Shown: positions 1 through 11,908 of the stretch, piece by piece | How positions within the stretch are numbered: position 1 is the stretch's first letter | Layout: every line of letters starts with the position of its first letter | Assembly (NCBI GenBank): GCA_954871525.1 | Contig: OX940869.1 | Coordinates: 11,555,001-11,619,000 of the forward strand | DNA: 64,000 nucleotides | Reading direction: 5' to 3' | DNA from: Parietaria judaica | Taxonomy: Eukaryota > Streptophyta > Magnoliopsida > Rosales > Urticaceae | The notes under the pieces: model-generated | Seen by the model: the letters and a program-made list of their open reading frames with translations, nothing else | The model's database searches: none | What the model was told of the DNA's origin: nothing | Program-made: the position numbers and the translations under genes

Positions 1-1235
1 CCTACTAAATTTCAGTCCCGTATATGCTGCCCTCTTATTCAAACTGGCGCAAAATTATTGGGGACTGATTTTCAGTCTCTATTATGTGATGCTAGTAATA
101 CTTAGGAGAATAAACATATTTGAGAGTAAAACTTAGCCTTTAATAATCCATAACCGGGACTGATTTATCAATACCCGATGCTATTGATGACTGATTTTCA
201 TTCGAGTAATGTTAGTGACTGATTTTCAGTTGCTAATATTTTGACACCTTTTTTGAGACTAAATTTCAGTGACAAATACATTTTTGTCCTTTAAGATTTT
301 TCTGGCAAACTTAATGGCTACTGAATTTCAGTCCCCCATACGTTCCATCCTTATTTAAATTGGTGCAAAATTATATGGGACTCATTTCCAGTCTCTAATA
401 TGTGTACTAGTAAAAATTGGGGACTGATTATTCGGGACTGATTTCCAGTCTCTATACTAAGGAGAATTAACATATTTGAGAGTACAAATTAGTCGTTAAT
501 AATCCTTTACCGGGACTGATTTATTCGTACCCGATGTTGTTGGGGACTGATTTTCATTCGACTAATGTAAGTGACTGATTTTCAGTTGCTAATATTTTTA
601 CACCTTATTTAAGACTAGATTTAAGTGACAAATATTATTTTGTGCTTTAAGACTTTACGGCGCAAAATTATTGGGGACTGATTTCCAGTCTCTATCATGT
701 AGTGCTAGTAATACTAAGTAGAATGAATATATTTGAGAGTAAAAATTAGTCCTTAATAATCTATTACATTATCGGATTTGGGACTAATATTCAGTCTTAA
801 AAATGTATTTTGTATAGGAAAATGTCAAGGACTGATTTTTAGTCTCACATTACTCGGCACTAATAATTGAGCTTTTTTGGAACTAAAATTCAGTTTTCAA
901 AGTGTTCCATAGATAAAAAAAATTGGTACTAATCTTCAGTCTTTAATACCTTTCGTGTAGATAATGATCAATGACTAATTTGCAGTCCCTAATTATCCGG
1001 CTCCAAATTAAGCATTTTAAACCCTATTTGTAACTGATGTTTAGTCTCCGAAATGTTATATTGATTAAATAATTAGGGAGTGATATTCAGTGTTCAATAG
1101 TCAATTGAGTATTCAACCAAGAAACATATTAGAGACTGAAAGTCAGTCCTTGTTATTTTTTTATTGGGACTGATATTTAGTATCAAATAAATTTGGCGTG
1201 AGAATTAATTGAAAACTGATTTTAACTCTCTGATA
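1..1235. repeat. CACTA-like subterminal repeat cluster
   Basis: The stretch is packed with variants of GACTGATTTTCAGTC, an inverted repeat of two 6-base arms (GACTGA and TCAGTC) around three bases. Examples start near 65, 435, 546, 677 and 829. Longer units repeat on top of this: the phrase GCGCAAAATTATTGGGG recurs near 47, 362 and 659, giving tandem units of about 300-315 bp in the first 770 bases. Dense short transposase-binding motifs inside the ends are typical of En/Spm (CACTA) elements. The terminus itself is not in the window, so superfamily assignment is inference. Confidence 0.55.
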
Positions 1236-2120
1236 CGTTCTTATAATTTTCAAACTATCTTTGTTTTTTTTTGCCAAGCTCGGGTGATGCATAAAGCATA
1301 TCCGTTGTCATCTAAGAAAAAGTGCAGTCTCAAAAAACATGTCATATTACATAAAATTACAATGCAATATACCGTTCAAGCCAAAATAAAAAGATATTGT
1401 TTATAAAACCAAATATTATACAATGACTGTCCTCGCCAAATGTTATACACCTATGAGGACAACATGCCTAGCTAATCATAAAAATAAATAAAAATTATGC
1501 TCGGTTATTTTTTTATTGCACTCAAAAAGCTGTATTGCACCAAACACCATTAACAAAACTAATTTATTTGGTCAACTTACAGAAAAAATGAATATATCAA
1601 TTGCAACACATCTCAAAGCAAGTGGTAAAAAAATTAACTCTTCTAATTAATACCAAATACTAACACTGCATAGTAATGAGTTTGCTATTATTCCTTTACA
1701 ATGAAATTTTGAGAAAAAGAAATGTAAAGATAAAGAACTTCGACTCATAATGCTTGAGATCCTTTGTAATGTTAGGATGCCAAATTTCATTGTCAATGCC
1801 CTGAGAAAGGAAAAAGAAAACAATATAAGATATTCATCACTTTTTTTTGCAAAAACACAAAAACTAATTCCTAGAAGAAATTTGTCAAGCATTTCATCTT
1901 CTTCAAATTTTCAAAAAATGGCAAACATCATAATAGAACTCATCCATTCTTCTAGTGCATTAAGTAACCAAACAGAATCTTCAACAAGATAACAACACTC
2001 AGACATATTCTGATAAATTGTCAGAGCAAACACACGCAAATAGTACAGAGAGTAGGTAGATTCAGGACAATACCAAAGAAAAGGATATTCCTGAGTCTTA
2101 TTGGTGTATGGGTCGTGGAT
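1236..2120. other. No recognisable gene
   Basis: AT-rich sequence with only short open frames on both strands (60-80 codons) of low-complexity composition and no domain I recognise. It may be transposon interior next to the repeat cluster on its left. Confidence 0.5.
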
Positions 2121-2258
2121 TCAGAGGGGCTTGGTTTCGAGAAGCAGAGTGGTGATTCCGAAATCGGCAAGGTAATCAAAGGACTCGATGTGATGCTGAA
2201 GAGCTGCTGGAGCTCGTCGCTTTTCTGCATTTCTTCATCGGTCAGCTTCAACTGGCCA
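2121..2258 (-). pseudogene. RNA polymerase I second-largest subunit-like exon fragment
   Basis: Read on the minus strand from an AG acceptor at 2259-2260, the frame gives GQLKLTDEEMQKSDELQQLF. After a one-base loss it continues HHIESFDYLADFGITTLL and reaches TGA at 2121-2123. The His-Ile-Glu-Ser-Phe pattern after a Leu-rich helix resembles the N-terminus of RNA polymerase I subunit RPA2/NRPA2 (family knowledge; not searched). It joins in phase with the exon at 3039-3115, whose last two bases CA plus the first T here complete a codon. The frameshift and early stop make it a broken copy, probably captured by a transposon. Another beta-subunit relative is possible. Confidence 0.4.
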
Positions 2259-3038
2259 CTATAAACCCAAATTTCTAAGCATTTTCAATCAAACTTAAAG
2301 TTAAATTCTAAGTTGAATAAATGAATACAATTCCGCTGATGTTGCATAGTCAACATTATGTTGCAGAACTGTTGTCACTCAAATCTTCTAAAAGCGAATC
2401 CGTTAGCACCGAACAACTATATAAAAAGGTCAATGCACTTGTAGATTAATATAAATTATATTATCAATTATACAAATCAATTTAACTCTTAACTTTATTA
2501 ATAAATATGCAGACACAAAAAGATAAAGCAAAGGCAATAAAGCACTCGGCATGGGGTGAAAGTCTGTGAAGCTATGTGATGGGTTCAGTCCAAGCAAGCT
2601 TGTAGGGCTTTGCAAAACAACAATCATGTTAGTTACACTACAAACACTTTTTACTTGAGAAAGCCTGACGATGATGGCCTAAAAGTAACAGAGACAATTT
2701 TTTGAATCAAACATTAGAAATACTTAAAAGGGAAAAAATAAAAATTAAACAAGGCGTCTTGAAGACGCAGTGATCAGTGAGCACAGAACATTTTTTTTTG
2801 AAGTTAGCATTCCCTAATTAAACTAAAGAGAAAGCCTTCCAAACAGCGGATTCAATTGATTACTAGAGTATGTATAAAGCCTTCTTACACTAATTTTACT
2901 ATGTAAGAAACCTGGTCATCTTATTAAAGTTTGGAAACTTGATTATCATTACTAATTAAGAAACCAAACATAGCACGAGTCAATAAACATCAAGGTCACA
3001 ATAGCGAACCATTAACAAATCCGAATGCGGCAACTCAC
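2259..3038. other. Probable intron / spacer
   Basis: AT-rich, no coding frame recognised. On the minus strand it is bounded by a strong donor (GTGAGT, 3033-3038) and an AG acceptor at 2259-2260, so it may be the intron between the two polymerase-like exon fragments. Confidence 0.35.
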
Positions 3039-3115
3039 TGCTTATCCCAAAGCTCGGAGGTGTCCTTCGGGGTTCCGAGAATGTTCGTGACCCTCAGAGC
3101 CGAGAGTCGAACAAC
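3039..3115 (-). pseudogene. Exon fragment upstream of the polymerase-like exon
   Basis: A 77-base minus-strand exon candidate runs from an acceptor CTAG at 3116-3119 to donor CA|GTGAGT. It encodes VVRLSALRVTNILGTPK followed by DTSELWDK, with two leftover bases that join in phase to the exon at 2121-2258. The product is not recognised from this piece alone; the link to the RNA polymerase I subunit depends on the downstream exon. It is GC-richer than the surrounding AT-rich DNA, which supports a gene origin. Confidence 0.35.
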
Positions 3116-3743
3116 CTAGCCTTATCTTTGCCCCGTATTTGATTTTAAAGAATAGAATCATCCTGCTCAAAGATTCAAAGTAAAAATCTGATGGATAAAA
3201 TAAAGATTGGTTAACAAAGCGGGAAACTCCCGCCCAAATATTTTCATTAGGCTTTTAAAGATAATTCTTTCTTTCTTCGTGTCCCTTTCCGATGATTCTT
3301 TTTCTTCATCACTGTCTTATTTTATCACCTAAAAGAACAAAGATTAAAACTATAAATTTATCTTACGAGCCCGAGAAATTGCTTAGCTATGAGGATCTTG
3401 ATACTCCACATGTCTGAATGTAATGAAAGATACTATTTTGTGAGGCAAGAATCAAATGCTTCATAAAATAAGCAAATGAACAATATCTTTTTGATATAAA
3501 GTTAACAAAAGAGATTCTTCCTTTCAGGAATTGCAAAAAGTTAAATTTAGTAGACCCTCAACAAGATAATTTTGACATTTATTATTTACCTATTTACCCA
3601 AATCAGCATATTTTTTTTTATTTCTACGCCTCGTCATTCTTCCTTAATGTTGTCTTTTCTTGTAAAGAAACCAAACAATTCCTTAGCTAAAACTTACATT
3701 ATAGTCAATTTGATCTATTTTTCAGTGTATTGAAAAACGATAT
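3116..3743. other. No recognisable gene
   Basis: AT-rich spacer. I see no domain, no long frame and no clear terminal repeats. Confidence 0.5.
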
Positions 3744-4150
3744 TGAGGCGCGCCTCAGTGAGGCGGAGGGTATAAACGCAACGAGGCTTAAGCCTCGGAA
3801 AGGAAGATTAAGGCGTGCGCCTCGGCGTGCGCCTCGGTCGTTATTTTCTCGCCTCGAGGCGCGCCTCGAGGCTTAAAATAATATTCTTGTGATTTTTTTC
3901 CAAATCTTCCCGTTAATTTTGTAATATATTATTAATATTTCATATCTTTTTTTTATTAACCTAATATTCAGGAATTTGTTACCTATTTTAAAGCTAATAA
4001 TTAATAGTAATACGTATGATATTAATTTAATATTTATAGTAATACGTATAATATTAACGTATGATATTAACCTAATACATATGATATTTATATAATATTT
4101 ATTAAGGCTTACGCCTCGAGGCAATGCGAGAAAACGCCTCGAGGCTTAAA
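3744..4150. repeat. Foldback element with GC-rich GCCTCGAGGC ends
   Basis: Both ends are built from nested palindromes such as GAGGCGCGCCTC and GCCTCGAGGC. The left block spans about 3744-3877 and the right about 4106-4148, around an AT-rich core. The right end, inverted, reads AAGCCTCGAGGCGTTTTCTC and resembles the left TTTTCTCGCCTCGAGGC, so the unit can fold back on itself. This fits a foldback/MITE-type repeat. I could not find a convincing target-site duplication, so the limits are approximate. Confidence 0.45.
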
Positions 4151-4474
4151 TAGGTTATTCACAACATTGCTATTTTTCAATAAAATGCACCATCGCAATG
4201 GAAGAACTATTTACTTCCTAACCAATAACGAGATATACTTGGAGAGTCGAGTGGAGTTGGCGATTAGTTTAGCACAGTCGTTGGTGGTGGAGAACAGGGT
4301 GCAGCGAGAAGTGGTGGTGGCGCAAATATCCTTGAATTATCAATATATGGAAACATAAAAAAATAAAAATAAAACATAGTGAGACCGTGTCTACATATAA
4401 GAAAGACTTGTCAATCATCAATGGCGGAAATATATATGAATATGTAACATCGTAAACAATTAATTATCGTCAAC

Positions 4475-4591
4475 CTGGTTAACCGCAGAGTAAGCAGAGA
4501 GAAACTCCATAAACCTGTTCCCCACGGGATCCCATATAGACGACCCCTTCACCGTCGCGAGCTTCTCTCTCTTTCTCGTCGGCGTAGCCAT
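4475..4591 (-). pseudogene. Ornithine aminotransferase-like exon fragment
   Basis: A minus-strand frame from ATG at 4589-4591 runs 39 codons to a donor-like CAG|GTTGAC. Its second half reads GSSIWDP, then GNRFMEF and FLSAYSAVNQ. These match the N-terminal substrate-pocket region known from ornithine delta-aminotransferase, a mitochondrial PLP enzyme that converts ornithine to glutamate semialdehyde. The first 15 codons (MATPTRKREKLATVK) are not part of that family and the conserved sequence expected next is absent. It ends in phase 0, like the start of the exon at 3039-3115, so a chimeric transcript is conceivable. I read it as a captured exon, not a working enzyme gene. Confidence 0.5.
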
Positions 4592-5780
4592 GGAGGCTCA
4601 GAACCAAGACCGAAGCAGGCTTGCATCTGGGTCTCGGCTTGGAGGTCTGGAGAGAAGAGACGTGGGCGTTGGAGAGGTGTTGCAGGAGGAATCTATGGGG
4701 AAAGACGAGGAAGAAGACAAAGATTGGGTTTGCTGCGTCTGAGTGGTGGTGGGGTTGAGCTGCTTCCATGGCGGGTTGGGATTAGGGTGCAAAGTCTTTT
4801 TTTAATTTTTTCGAAATTGTGGTCTCTGCCGCACAAAGTTTAGATTTATATCAAAGTTATAAGAATAATTGGCTAACTTTTAAAAACAAATTTTATGAAA
4901 GTTAAATTTGAAACAGGAACGTAAAATATTAAATAACAAAGCGGGAGAAGCCCCGCCATTATATTTTACCAATACTTTAAAAGATAATTGCGGATGATAA
5001 AGGAATAAAATAAATTGGATTAACTTTTTCAAATAATATTAAGTAAAAAATGACATATGTATTATTTTCAATTATTGATGAATTTATCGACGAATAAGGT
5101 ATATATATTTTTAACGATGAGTCTGTTTGGCACAACTTAATTATTTAAAAAAAAAAAAAATTAATTTAAGTAAAAATATTTTAAAAAAAAAACATTCAAG
5201 TGTTTGGTAGACTATTTATAAAACAGTTGTTCTTGATAACAAAAGTTGATTTAGCTTTGGTAAATTTATTTTTGCAAAAAAAATGGAAATAAACTAAACC
5301 GTATTTTTGTTTTTAGAAAAAATCAAATGAGGATTTTTCAGCATTTGGTTAATCCCCACAAAAATTAAATGGGGATACAAAACTAGAGAATTGGAACTTT
5401 TTTGGGATAAAAAAATTGTAATGAAATCTCGTGTTTTCTGCCTTGGGATTATGATCATCGAAAACCCAACAGTTTTGACCCCTACCATTTTGAAATTACG
5501 AAAAAATGCTTCACTTCAGTTATATTGATTTCGGATGCTTTTGTCCCATGCCGTCTGCCTCAATTTGTCAATTTCTTGCTACATTTTCCTAGATTATTCA
5601 TATAATTTATGTTGATCGTAAAAATTGGATCAACAACATAATCGATTCATGCTCGATTATCTGTAGAAGCGTTATGATGTCTTTACCATATTGAAGTCTT
5701 TATTAAGATAACAAGTAAACCTGTATACATGATATTGAGGGATCATACTAATGGTTATTACATCTAAAAAGGTTAATCGT
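4592..5780. other. No recognisable gene
   Basis: The first 200 bases are moderately GC-rich and could be the 5' part of the exon fragment at 4475-4591. The rest is AT-rich with A/T runs (for example 5144-5190) and no convincing frame. Confidence 0.45.
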
Positions 5781-5960
5781 AGAGGTAAATAACCGGTTAT
5801 TCGGTGCGGTTTTATCAAAATAATAGACCGAATACCGCATTTTGGTATTTTATAAGGAAAACCGAATACCCTATTTAAAAAGAAAAAAACCGCATTTACG
5901 GCATATTCGGTATTCGGTATCGGTTGCGGTAAAATCGATATTTAACCGCATTTACCACTT
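5781..5960. mobile_element. Candidate MITE (hAT-like) with imperfect inverted ends
   Basis: The left end AGAGGTAAATAACCGGTTA and the inverted right end AAGTGGTAAATGCGGTTAA pair imperfectly over about 19 bases. The 180-bp body repeats GGTATTCGGT, ACCGAATAC and ACCGCATTT, as in short plant DNA elements. No clear 8-bp target duplication is visible, so both boundaries and the superfamily are tentative. Confidence 0.35.
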
Positions 5961-6723
5961 CCAAGAGTACATGACCAAAATCGAATAAAAATATTAATCA
6001 ATATATGTGAACAACTTCAAAAACGTAGTCATTAAGTAAGAAAACGATGTGAAATATATACGGTACCGGCATATCCGGTTTTCAGTTTAATATTCGTTAA
6101 ATTCAAAACCAGTGTTTAGATTTTTGACCAAGTATTGAGCTTTTGGTACTTTTGCCGAGTCTGGGCGATTTCTGTGATGATCGCGGGTGCTCGTGATAAC
6201 AATCGTAGCTCCACAAATGTCGAGCCTTTAAGTGTCCACCCTTGATGCAGGAACCTCAATGTGATCGGTAACCGTAGATTCAGTTTGCTAGGTCCTTTGG
6301 GACGATTAGACGACGAACCGGACGAGAACCCGGGGAGGGAAAAATCGCATCTTCTTTGGGTAGAAGGGGTTCTATGCGGTTTTTTCTTTCGCTTTGGATC
6401 TGATTGGATATTAAATTATGAGGCTTGGGAAGCTATAACTAGCCCACATGAGTTAATGATTTAATGGACTTTTGGGCCCGATAAATGGGCCTAAGCCCAT
6501 TATCATTTATTGTAGTCGGGTCAGACCCGGAAACTCCAATGGATTTAAATCCTAATTCGGGTAGTTCCTACAAAAACTTATTATGTTATTCAATGTTTTT
6601 CACTCATCGTGTTATATATATTAGCATATTATACGAATAACCAATTTTTGAGTTATCGCGATTAATTGGTCTATTGACATTTTTTTGGGAGTACTCGATA
6701 AATTATAAAAAATAATTATTAAA
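5961..6723. other. No recognisable gene
   Basis: Contains a moderately GC-rich part (6150-6560) with small palindromes such as GGGCCTAAGCCC but no protein frame I recognise. It could be an old transposon remnant. Confidence 0.4.
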
Positions 6724-9689
6724 CACTACTACAAAAAGTAGCTGAGACGACACGGTTTAAACGACAGTCGATTTTTCCGGTCTTGTAAACTCATTTTAAA
6801 CGGCATGTAAATTTTTCTGCGTTTAAACATAATTAAAACGGCATGACAAGTGTTCAAGTCAATTAAAGTTTAAACGCGTTTAAACATAATTAAAACGGCA
6901 TGACAAGTGTTCAAGTCGTTTAAACATACTTAAAATAATACTGTTGTATAAAATAACACTAAAAAAACAAAAAACAAAACTGCGGCATAGAAAACACAAA
7001 TTGCGGCTTGAGGGTGTTTAAATTTTACACGATAATCAGTTTCTCCGTTATTTAAAGTATGTCGTTTTATCCCTAAGAAAAGTATGTCGTTTTAAATCCC
7101 AACATATTGAACCAAAATAAAAAAACAATGAAATTTTTCTTGAAAATTAAAAAAAAAAAACCCGCTTTTTCCTTCCGTTTTCCTTTGGGTTTTTATTTTT
7201 ATTTTCATTTTGCTTTGAAATGTTTTTCCTTTTTGGTTTAATTTACCCTAACCGAGCAATCGCCGCGATTCTGTTGTCGCCTTGTGGTTCGCTCCGCCGT
7301 TCCGCCCTCGGCCTCTCCCTCGCTTTACGCTCGACATCGATTCGAATAATTCTTCGACGCTCACCACCGTCGTCTTCATTTTCTATGTCACACATGTCTC
7401 CTATTCTATCTCTCCGGTATGTATATGCAAATCTGATTATAAAGGTTGTACATGCTCTTGACCAATATCGTTCACGTGTCGTAATCAGTGAAACCCTTCC
7501 CTACAGAATTAGGAATCAACATAGAACAATTTGGTTCTTCGATTAATTCGATCTATTGCAATTTCTGTTAGATTAATTAATATCTATAGATGAATCGCCC
7601 ATTTCCGTAGATACATCGCGATTTAGTTATGAGGTAAGCGAGTTTAACTTGATCAGATTTGCTTATGCACTTGCATACATTAGGCTTCTATGCATAGAGC
7701 TGATTAATATAAAAAATTAAAAACAAAATGCAATTGAAATGGTTGTAGTTTTGGAAATTCCCCAATAGATTACGAGGTATATTTCTTTTTCTTATATATT
7801 CGAGCTCTTTTCATCTTGGAAATGAATGTATATGTTATGTGTTATAGGATTTCACACAGATTCCTACACGTGGAGAGCCTTCCTGTTTGCAATTATCAAT
7901 AGACATGTTCTGATAAGTATTGGAGGCGAACCCGTGGAGAGATCCTTCGAAGCCTATCTATGTTCTCACTCAGAGGAAAACAAGCTTTGCAAGATGAAGA
8001 TGAGATGCAATCACAGGTTGGTTTTTTGGTCTTTAAATCCAAAAGTAAGAAAAACAATTGTTTTCCCAACTTATTTTGCCTCTTTGTAGTAAGTTGAAAA
8101 GGAGCTCGGAATGTCGTATCTCGTGTTTGCAACTTTGTTTTAATGGTTTGCTTGACTCGGTCTGCCCAGTGGTTATGTTTAGTGTTCGAAATTTTCGCTC
8201 CCTGCCCCCGGTGTTTAAATGATGGCTGATCCTGCTTGTTGTCCTCGGTACTGTCTTCTCTTTTGAAACTTAAAGTTCATGATATATTTTTTTAGATTAG
8301 ATAGTTTAAAAGTAGATAGATTGGAAATTTTATGGTTATTTCTATTGTCCTTGACTTTATTCTTAAATTTGAGATATTTTTGAAGTTCTCGATTGTTTAA
8401 TTTTGAAACACCTGGGTGACGAACATTCTACCTTTGAGTGTAACATCACTGTTTCGGTACAGTTTTTTTCTTCTTAGATTTAGCTCGGGTTTATTAAGTG
8501 TTTGTTTATCCATAAGAAAACCGAAACTTTGACATTATGCTTCGCTTCTCGATTCAATCAATGCAAATTAATATTATGTTTTCTCTATTGGTTTAGATGT
8601 CTTAGAGCATGCAACTCTCTTCTTTAGATGCAGATTTCAGCGGCGAATGTGAACACTCTTAGGTTTATTTGCAAGTAAGAGTTTGATTTATGTGTTCTAT
8701 TTGATGTGTGTTGATAGGGTTTTGAAATGTGAATTTAGATTATAGCTATAAATTGTGTTACGGTATATGTTCGGGTAATTAACTAGTTACACTCGATGTA
8801 TTCAAGTATGTTTTTGTTTTGGTAATGAATGTGTTATGTTTGATAATTTTAATTAGATATGAAGGCTTTTATGATTGGATATAATGGTGTATAGAAATCT
8901 TTTTATAGGTTTTAATGACACCAAGAAAGCATAGTAGAGGCTCGTTTTCGTTCGCTCTCTTTCTATCTCCACGTTCGCTCGTTCTCATTCGTTCTCTTGG
9001 ATTAGATTAAATTCTGACTCTGTTATTAGTTAAATTAATTAATTTTTGTTAACAATGTTTTGTTCTGTTTTGGTTCATTTCGTGGCTTGTGTTCTAGCTG
9101 TGGTGTTGGTGGCATGGAGTATTTACTTGTTTAGGATTTTGATTTCATGATAACTAGATTCTGATTGTACAGGAAATTTAGTAAAACACACATACCGTAT
9201 ATTTCCTATTCCTACCATATGTGCATAGCCTCTGTTCATTCATAAACTGTGTATCGATAATTTAAGACAAAGTTTCTATTCCATTCATTTGTCACAGTGA
9301 TGATGATACTATATTGAATACTATAAGGCGCTGTTGAGAAGTTAATACATAATTCCAAAGTTAATAGTTTTTTCGATTCTCAAACATGTTTCGTTAACCA
9401 GTAAAGTTGATTCATTTTTACGAATTTAGGGGTAGGCTAGAATTGGATTAGTTATTCAATAAAATTGTTATTAAGTTAATAAAAATAGACTTTTTCTCCA
9501 GGTTAACGGGAAGCAATATGCAAAGAGAAATGAAAAAAGTTTTTGTCAGTTTCATTGATTAGGACTAGGAAATCAACTTAGTATTTAAACAAATTACTAA
9601 TATTACATTTAAATTAAGATGTTTTTTTGTTCTTTTTAATAAACTTATATAGTCGATGATTTTGTATTTCATTGATAGCGAGAATAACT

Positions 9690-10330
9690 TTTTGTTCTTA
9701 TGTCCTTATGTGCTATATGTAGGAAGAAACTTGGGAAGTTAATTCTCAGCCTTCGGAAGTCGTGGTTCATATTTCTTCCTTCACCGTTGCTCCTCGCGCT
9801 TTACCGTTGCCCTTACCGGTGCGTTGTTATTGTGAGTCTTTGATTTTTCAATCCTCAAAGTTTTGAAATTCTAGAACTAATCTTTTGGGTCATTATCACT
9901 ATTATAGTTTAAGATAGTTTATGCAGTTTTTTCATTTTTGTACGGTTTATTTTGAGAAAAAGAGAGTACAAAGTGATATTTCTCTCTTTTATTGAAGTGA
10001 AAAGCAAGAGTGCAGTACTCTGTTCTTGTAAATCTCTTTAAATATGGTGTTGTATGTAACTATATATATAATATATATTTGTATATACACACACAACACA
10101 GATTAGCTGATTTATATTATAATTCGTAATATATATAAAAAAAAAAACAGAAATCAGCAAAGTTGTGTATGACTTTATTGCTGAAGAGTATATATATATA
10201 TAATCTGTTGCATATTTAAGTTGTATAAATTCCATGGAAAGTTTCCTCTTACAATGCTGAAGTGCTAATTTCTTTTTGTTCTTATGACCTTATTTTCTCT
10301 ATGTAGGAATAAACGAGGGAGTACTCAGCA
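9690..10330 (+). repeat. Duplicated splice-acceptor-like segment in the CACTA interior
   Basis: Two similar stretches, about 9690-9745 and 10268-10325, share TTTTTGTTCTTATG, CCTTAT and TATGTAGGAA followed by AAAC and GGGA. Each looks like a pyrimidine-rich 3' splice site. After the first, an open frame reads EETWEVNSQPSEVVVHISSF up to a GTGCGT donor. No protein family is recognised. Confidence 0.35.
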
Positions 10331-10680
10331 ACAAAAACATAGACCATGACAATGACAACTCGACCTAGGATATTAGTTAAGACCTATGCTTTAAAGATAA
10401 TTAGTTGATTTATCTATTTTTTTTTTAAGTTTAGAACTGATACACAAAGTATTATTTATTCAAAGATTTTGATTGGTTATTGGCTCTTAGTTTATAATAG
10501 ACATGTTATGAATGTTGTTGGTTGAATAAGTTAAGATTATGGCATACGAGTTAGCTATTAGTGGTGGTATTTTTTTTAGGTACAAACACTAATTTTTAGG
10601 AAGCTAGAAATATATTTGTGAACAATATATATTTTTTAAACTAAACAATTGGTTACAATTGTGTCAAACTTCGACATCTG

Positions 10681-11890
10681 GCACTGAATCTCAGTTTTAA
10701 AAAAATATTAGGTAGAAAAATTGTTTCCGAAGTTGCTTTTTAGTCCCTAAATAGACATACTTTTGGAATGAAACGATGTGGTATTATTGACTGCATTTTA
10801 GTCCTTAAAAGAAATATATTAAGGAATGAGTTACACAGTATTGGAGACTATTTTCAGTCGTAAAAAGAAATATTTAGGGGACTAAAAGTACATGGTATTA
10901 ACAACTTATATTTAGTCTCTAATGTCACATATTGGGGACTAAATTGAGTTGGCATCAAAAACTATTTTCAGGCTCTAAAAAAAATATGTCAGAATTAAAA
11001 TGTAGTATTAAAGACTGTATTTTTGTCACTAAAGGAACATATGAGGGACTGGAATGACATGCTATCAGAGACTGATATTCGGTCTTGCAAAAAAACATAT
11101 TAGAGATTGAAAATAATTAATATTAAAGACTGATTTTCAGATTCTAAAGAGCTGTATTAGGAACTAAAATAAAATGATATCGGAGATTAATTTTTAGTCC
11201 TCAATAGAAACATATTGGGGACTACAATAATGTGGTGTGAAAGACTAACTGACAGTCTCTGAAACATCTAATTAGGGACTGAAAGGACATGTAATCAAAG
11301 ACTGATAAGCGGTCTTAAAAAAATATATTAAAGACTGAATATACTTAATATTAAAGACTGATTTTCAGATTCTAAAGAGCTGTATTAGCAACTAAAATAA
11401 ATTTATTGGAGATTAATTTTCAGTCCTTAATAGGAACATATTGGGGACTGAAATAACGCGGTATCAATGACTAACCGGCAGTCCCTGAAACACCTTATTA
11501 GAGACTGAAATGACATGATATCTCGCACCTTATGAAACGTATTAGGGACAAAATAGACATGGTTGGAAGACTGATTTTTAGTCTCTAAAGATGTACAATA
11601 AGGACTGAAATAAGGCATTTTCGGAGACTGATGGTTTAGTCACGAAAGTAATGTATTAGAGACTGAATTGGCGTGTTAGGGGGTGACATATTGAGGACTG
11701 AACTTATACGTATTCGAGACTAGGTGATAGTCTTAGTGGCTTCGTTTAACAAGGACTGGTATTTTAGTTACCAATACAACTATCCAGGACAAAGCAGTTA
11801 TAACTGAGTGGTGTGACTGAAATTCAGTCTCCGATACCAATTCGGGACTGATTTTTAAGTATCAAGGACTAAATTTTCAGTCTCCGATAC
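10681..11890. repeat. Second CACTA-like subterminal repeat cluster
   Basis: About 1.2 kb of GGGACTGAAA/GACTGATTTTCAG variants, the same palindromic core as at 1-1235. A longer unit, starting TATTAAAGACTGATTTTCAG and running on through AGAGCTGTATTAG, occurs near 11122 and again near 11351. The cluster ends directly before the inverted terminus TTTCTTGTAGTA (11896-11907). Confidence 0.55.
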
Positions 11891-11908
11891 CCTTATTTCT
11901 TGTAGTAT

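Larger units (their letters stand above)
6724..11908. mobile_element. Candidate CACTA-like element (ends may belong to two families)
   Basis: The left end is CACTACTACAAAAAG (6724). The right end, inverted, is TATACTACAAGAAATAAGG (ending near 11908), both close to the CACTACAAGAAA terminus common in plant CACTA elements. Inside the left end are repeats of TTTAAACGAC and TAAAACGGCATGAC (6750-7090); inside the right end is a different motif (GACTGA/TCAGTC, 10681-11890). The interior has a CG-rich 5'-UTR-like stretch (7250-7420), possible splice sites and no transposase. The two ends differ in subterminal motif and I find no 3-bp duplication. The alternative is that 6724 is nested inside a larger element running from before position 1 to 11908. 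Confidence 0.4.

Noticed and set aside
1..1235. CRISPR-like or satellite interpretation of the repeat cluster
   Set aside because: Repeats are degenerate, overlapping and without uniform spacers, and the sequence is eukaryotic.
1209..1992. Small frames of 65-81 codons near the left repeat cluster
   Set aside because: Low-complexity AT-rich translations, overlapping on opposite strands, with no domain or splice context.
7220..8132. Frames of 78-108 codons at the start of the CACTA interior
   Set aside because: The region resembles untranslated leader and intron; no family recognised and no consistent frame across the possible splice sites.
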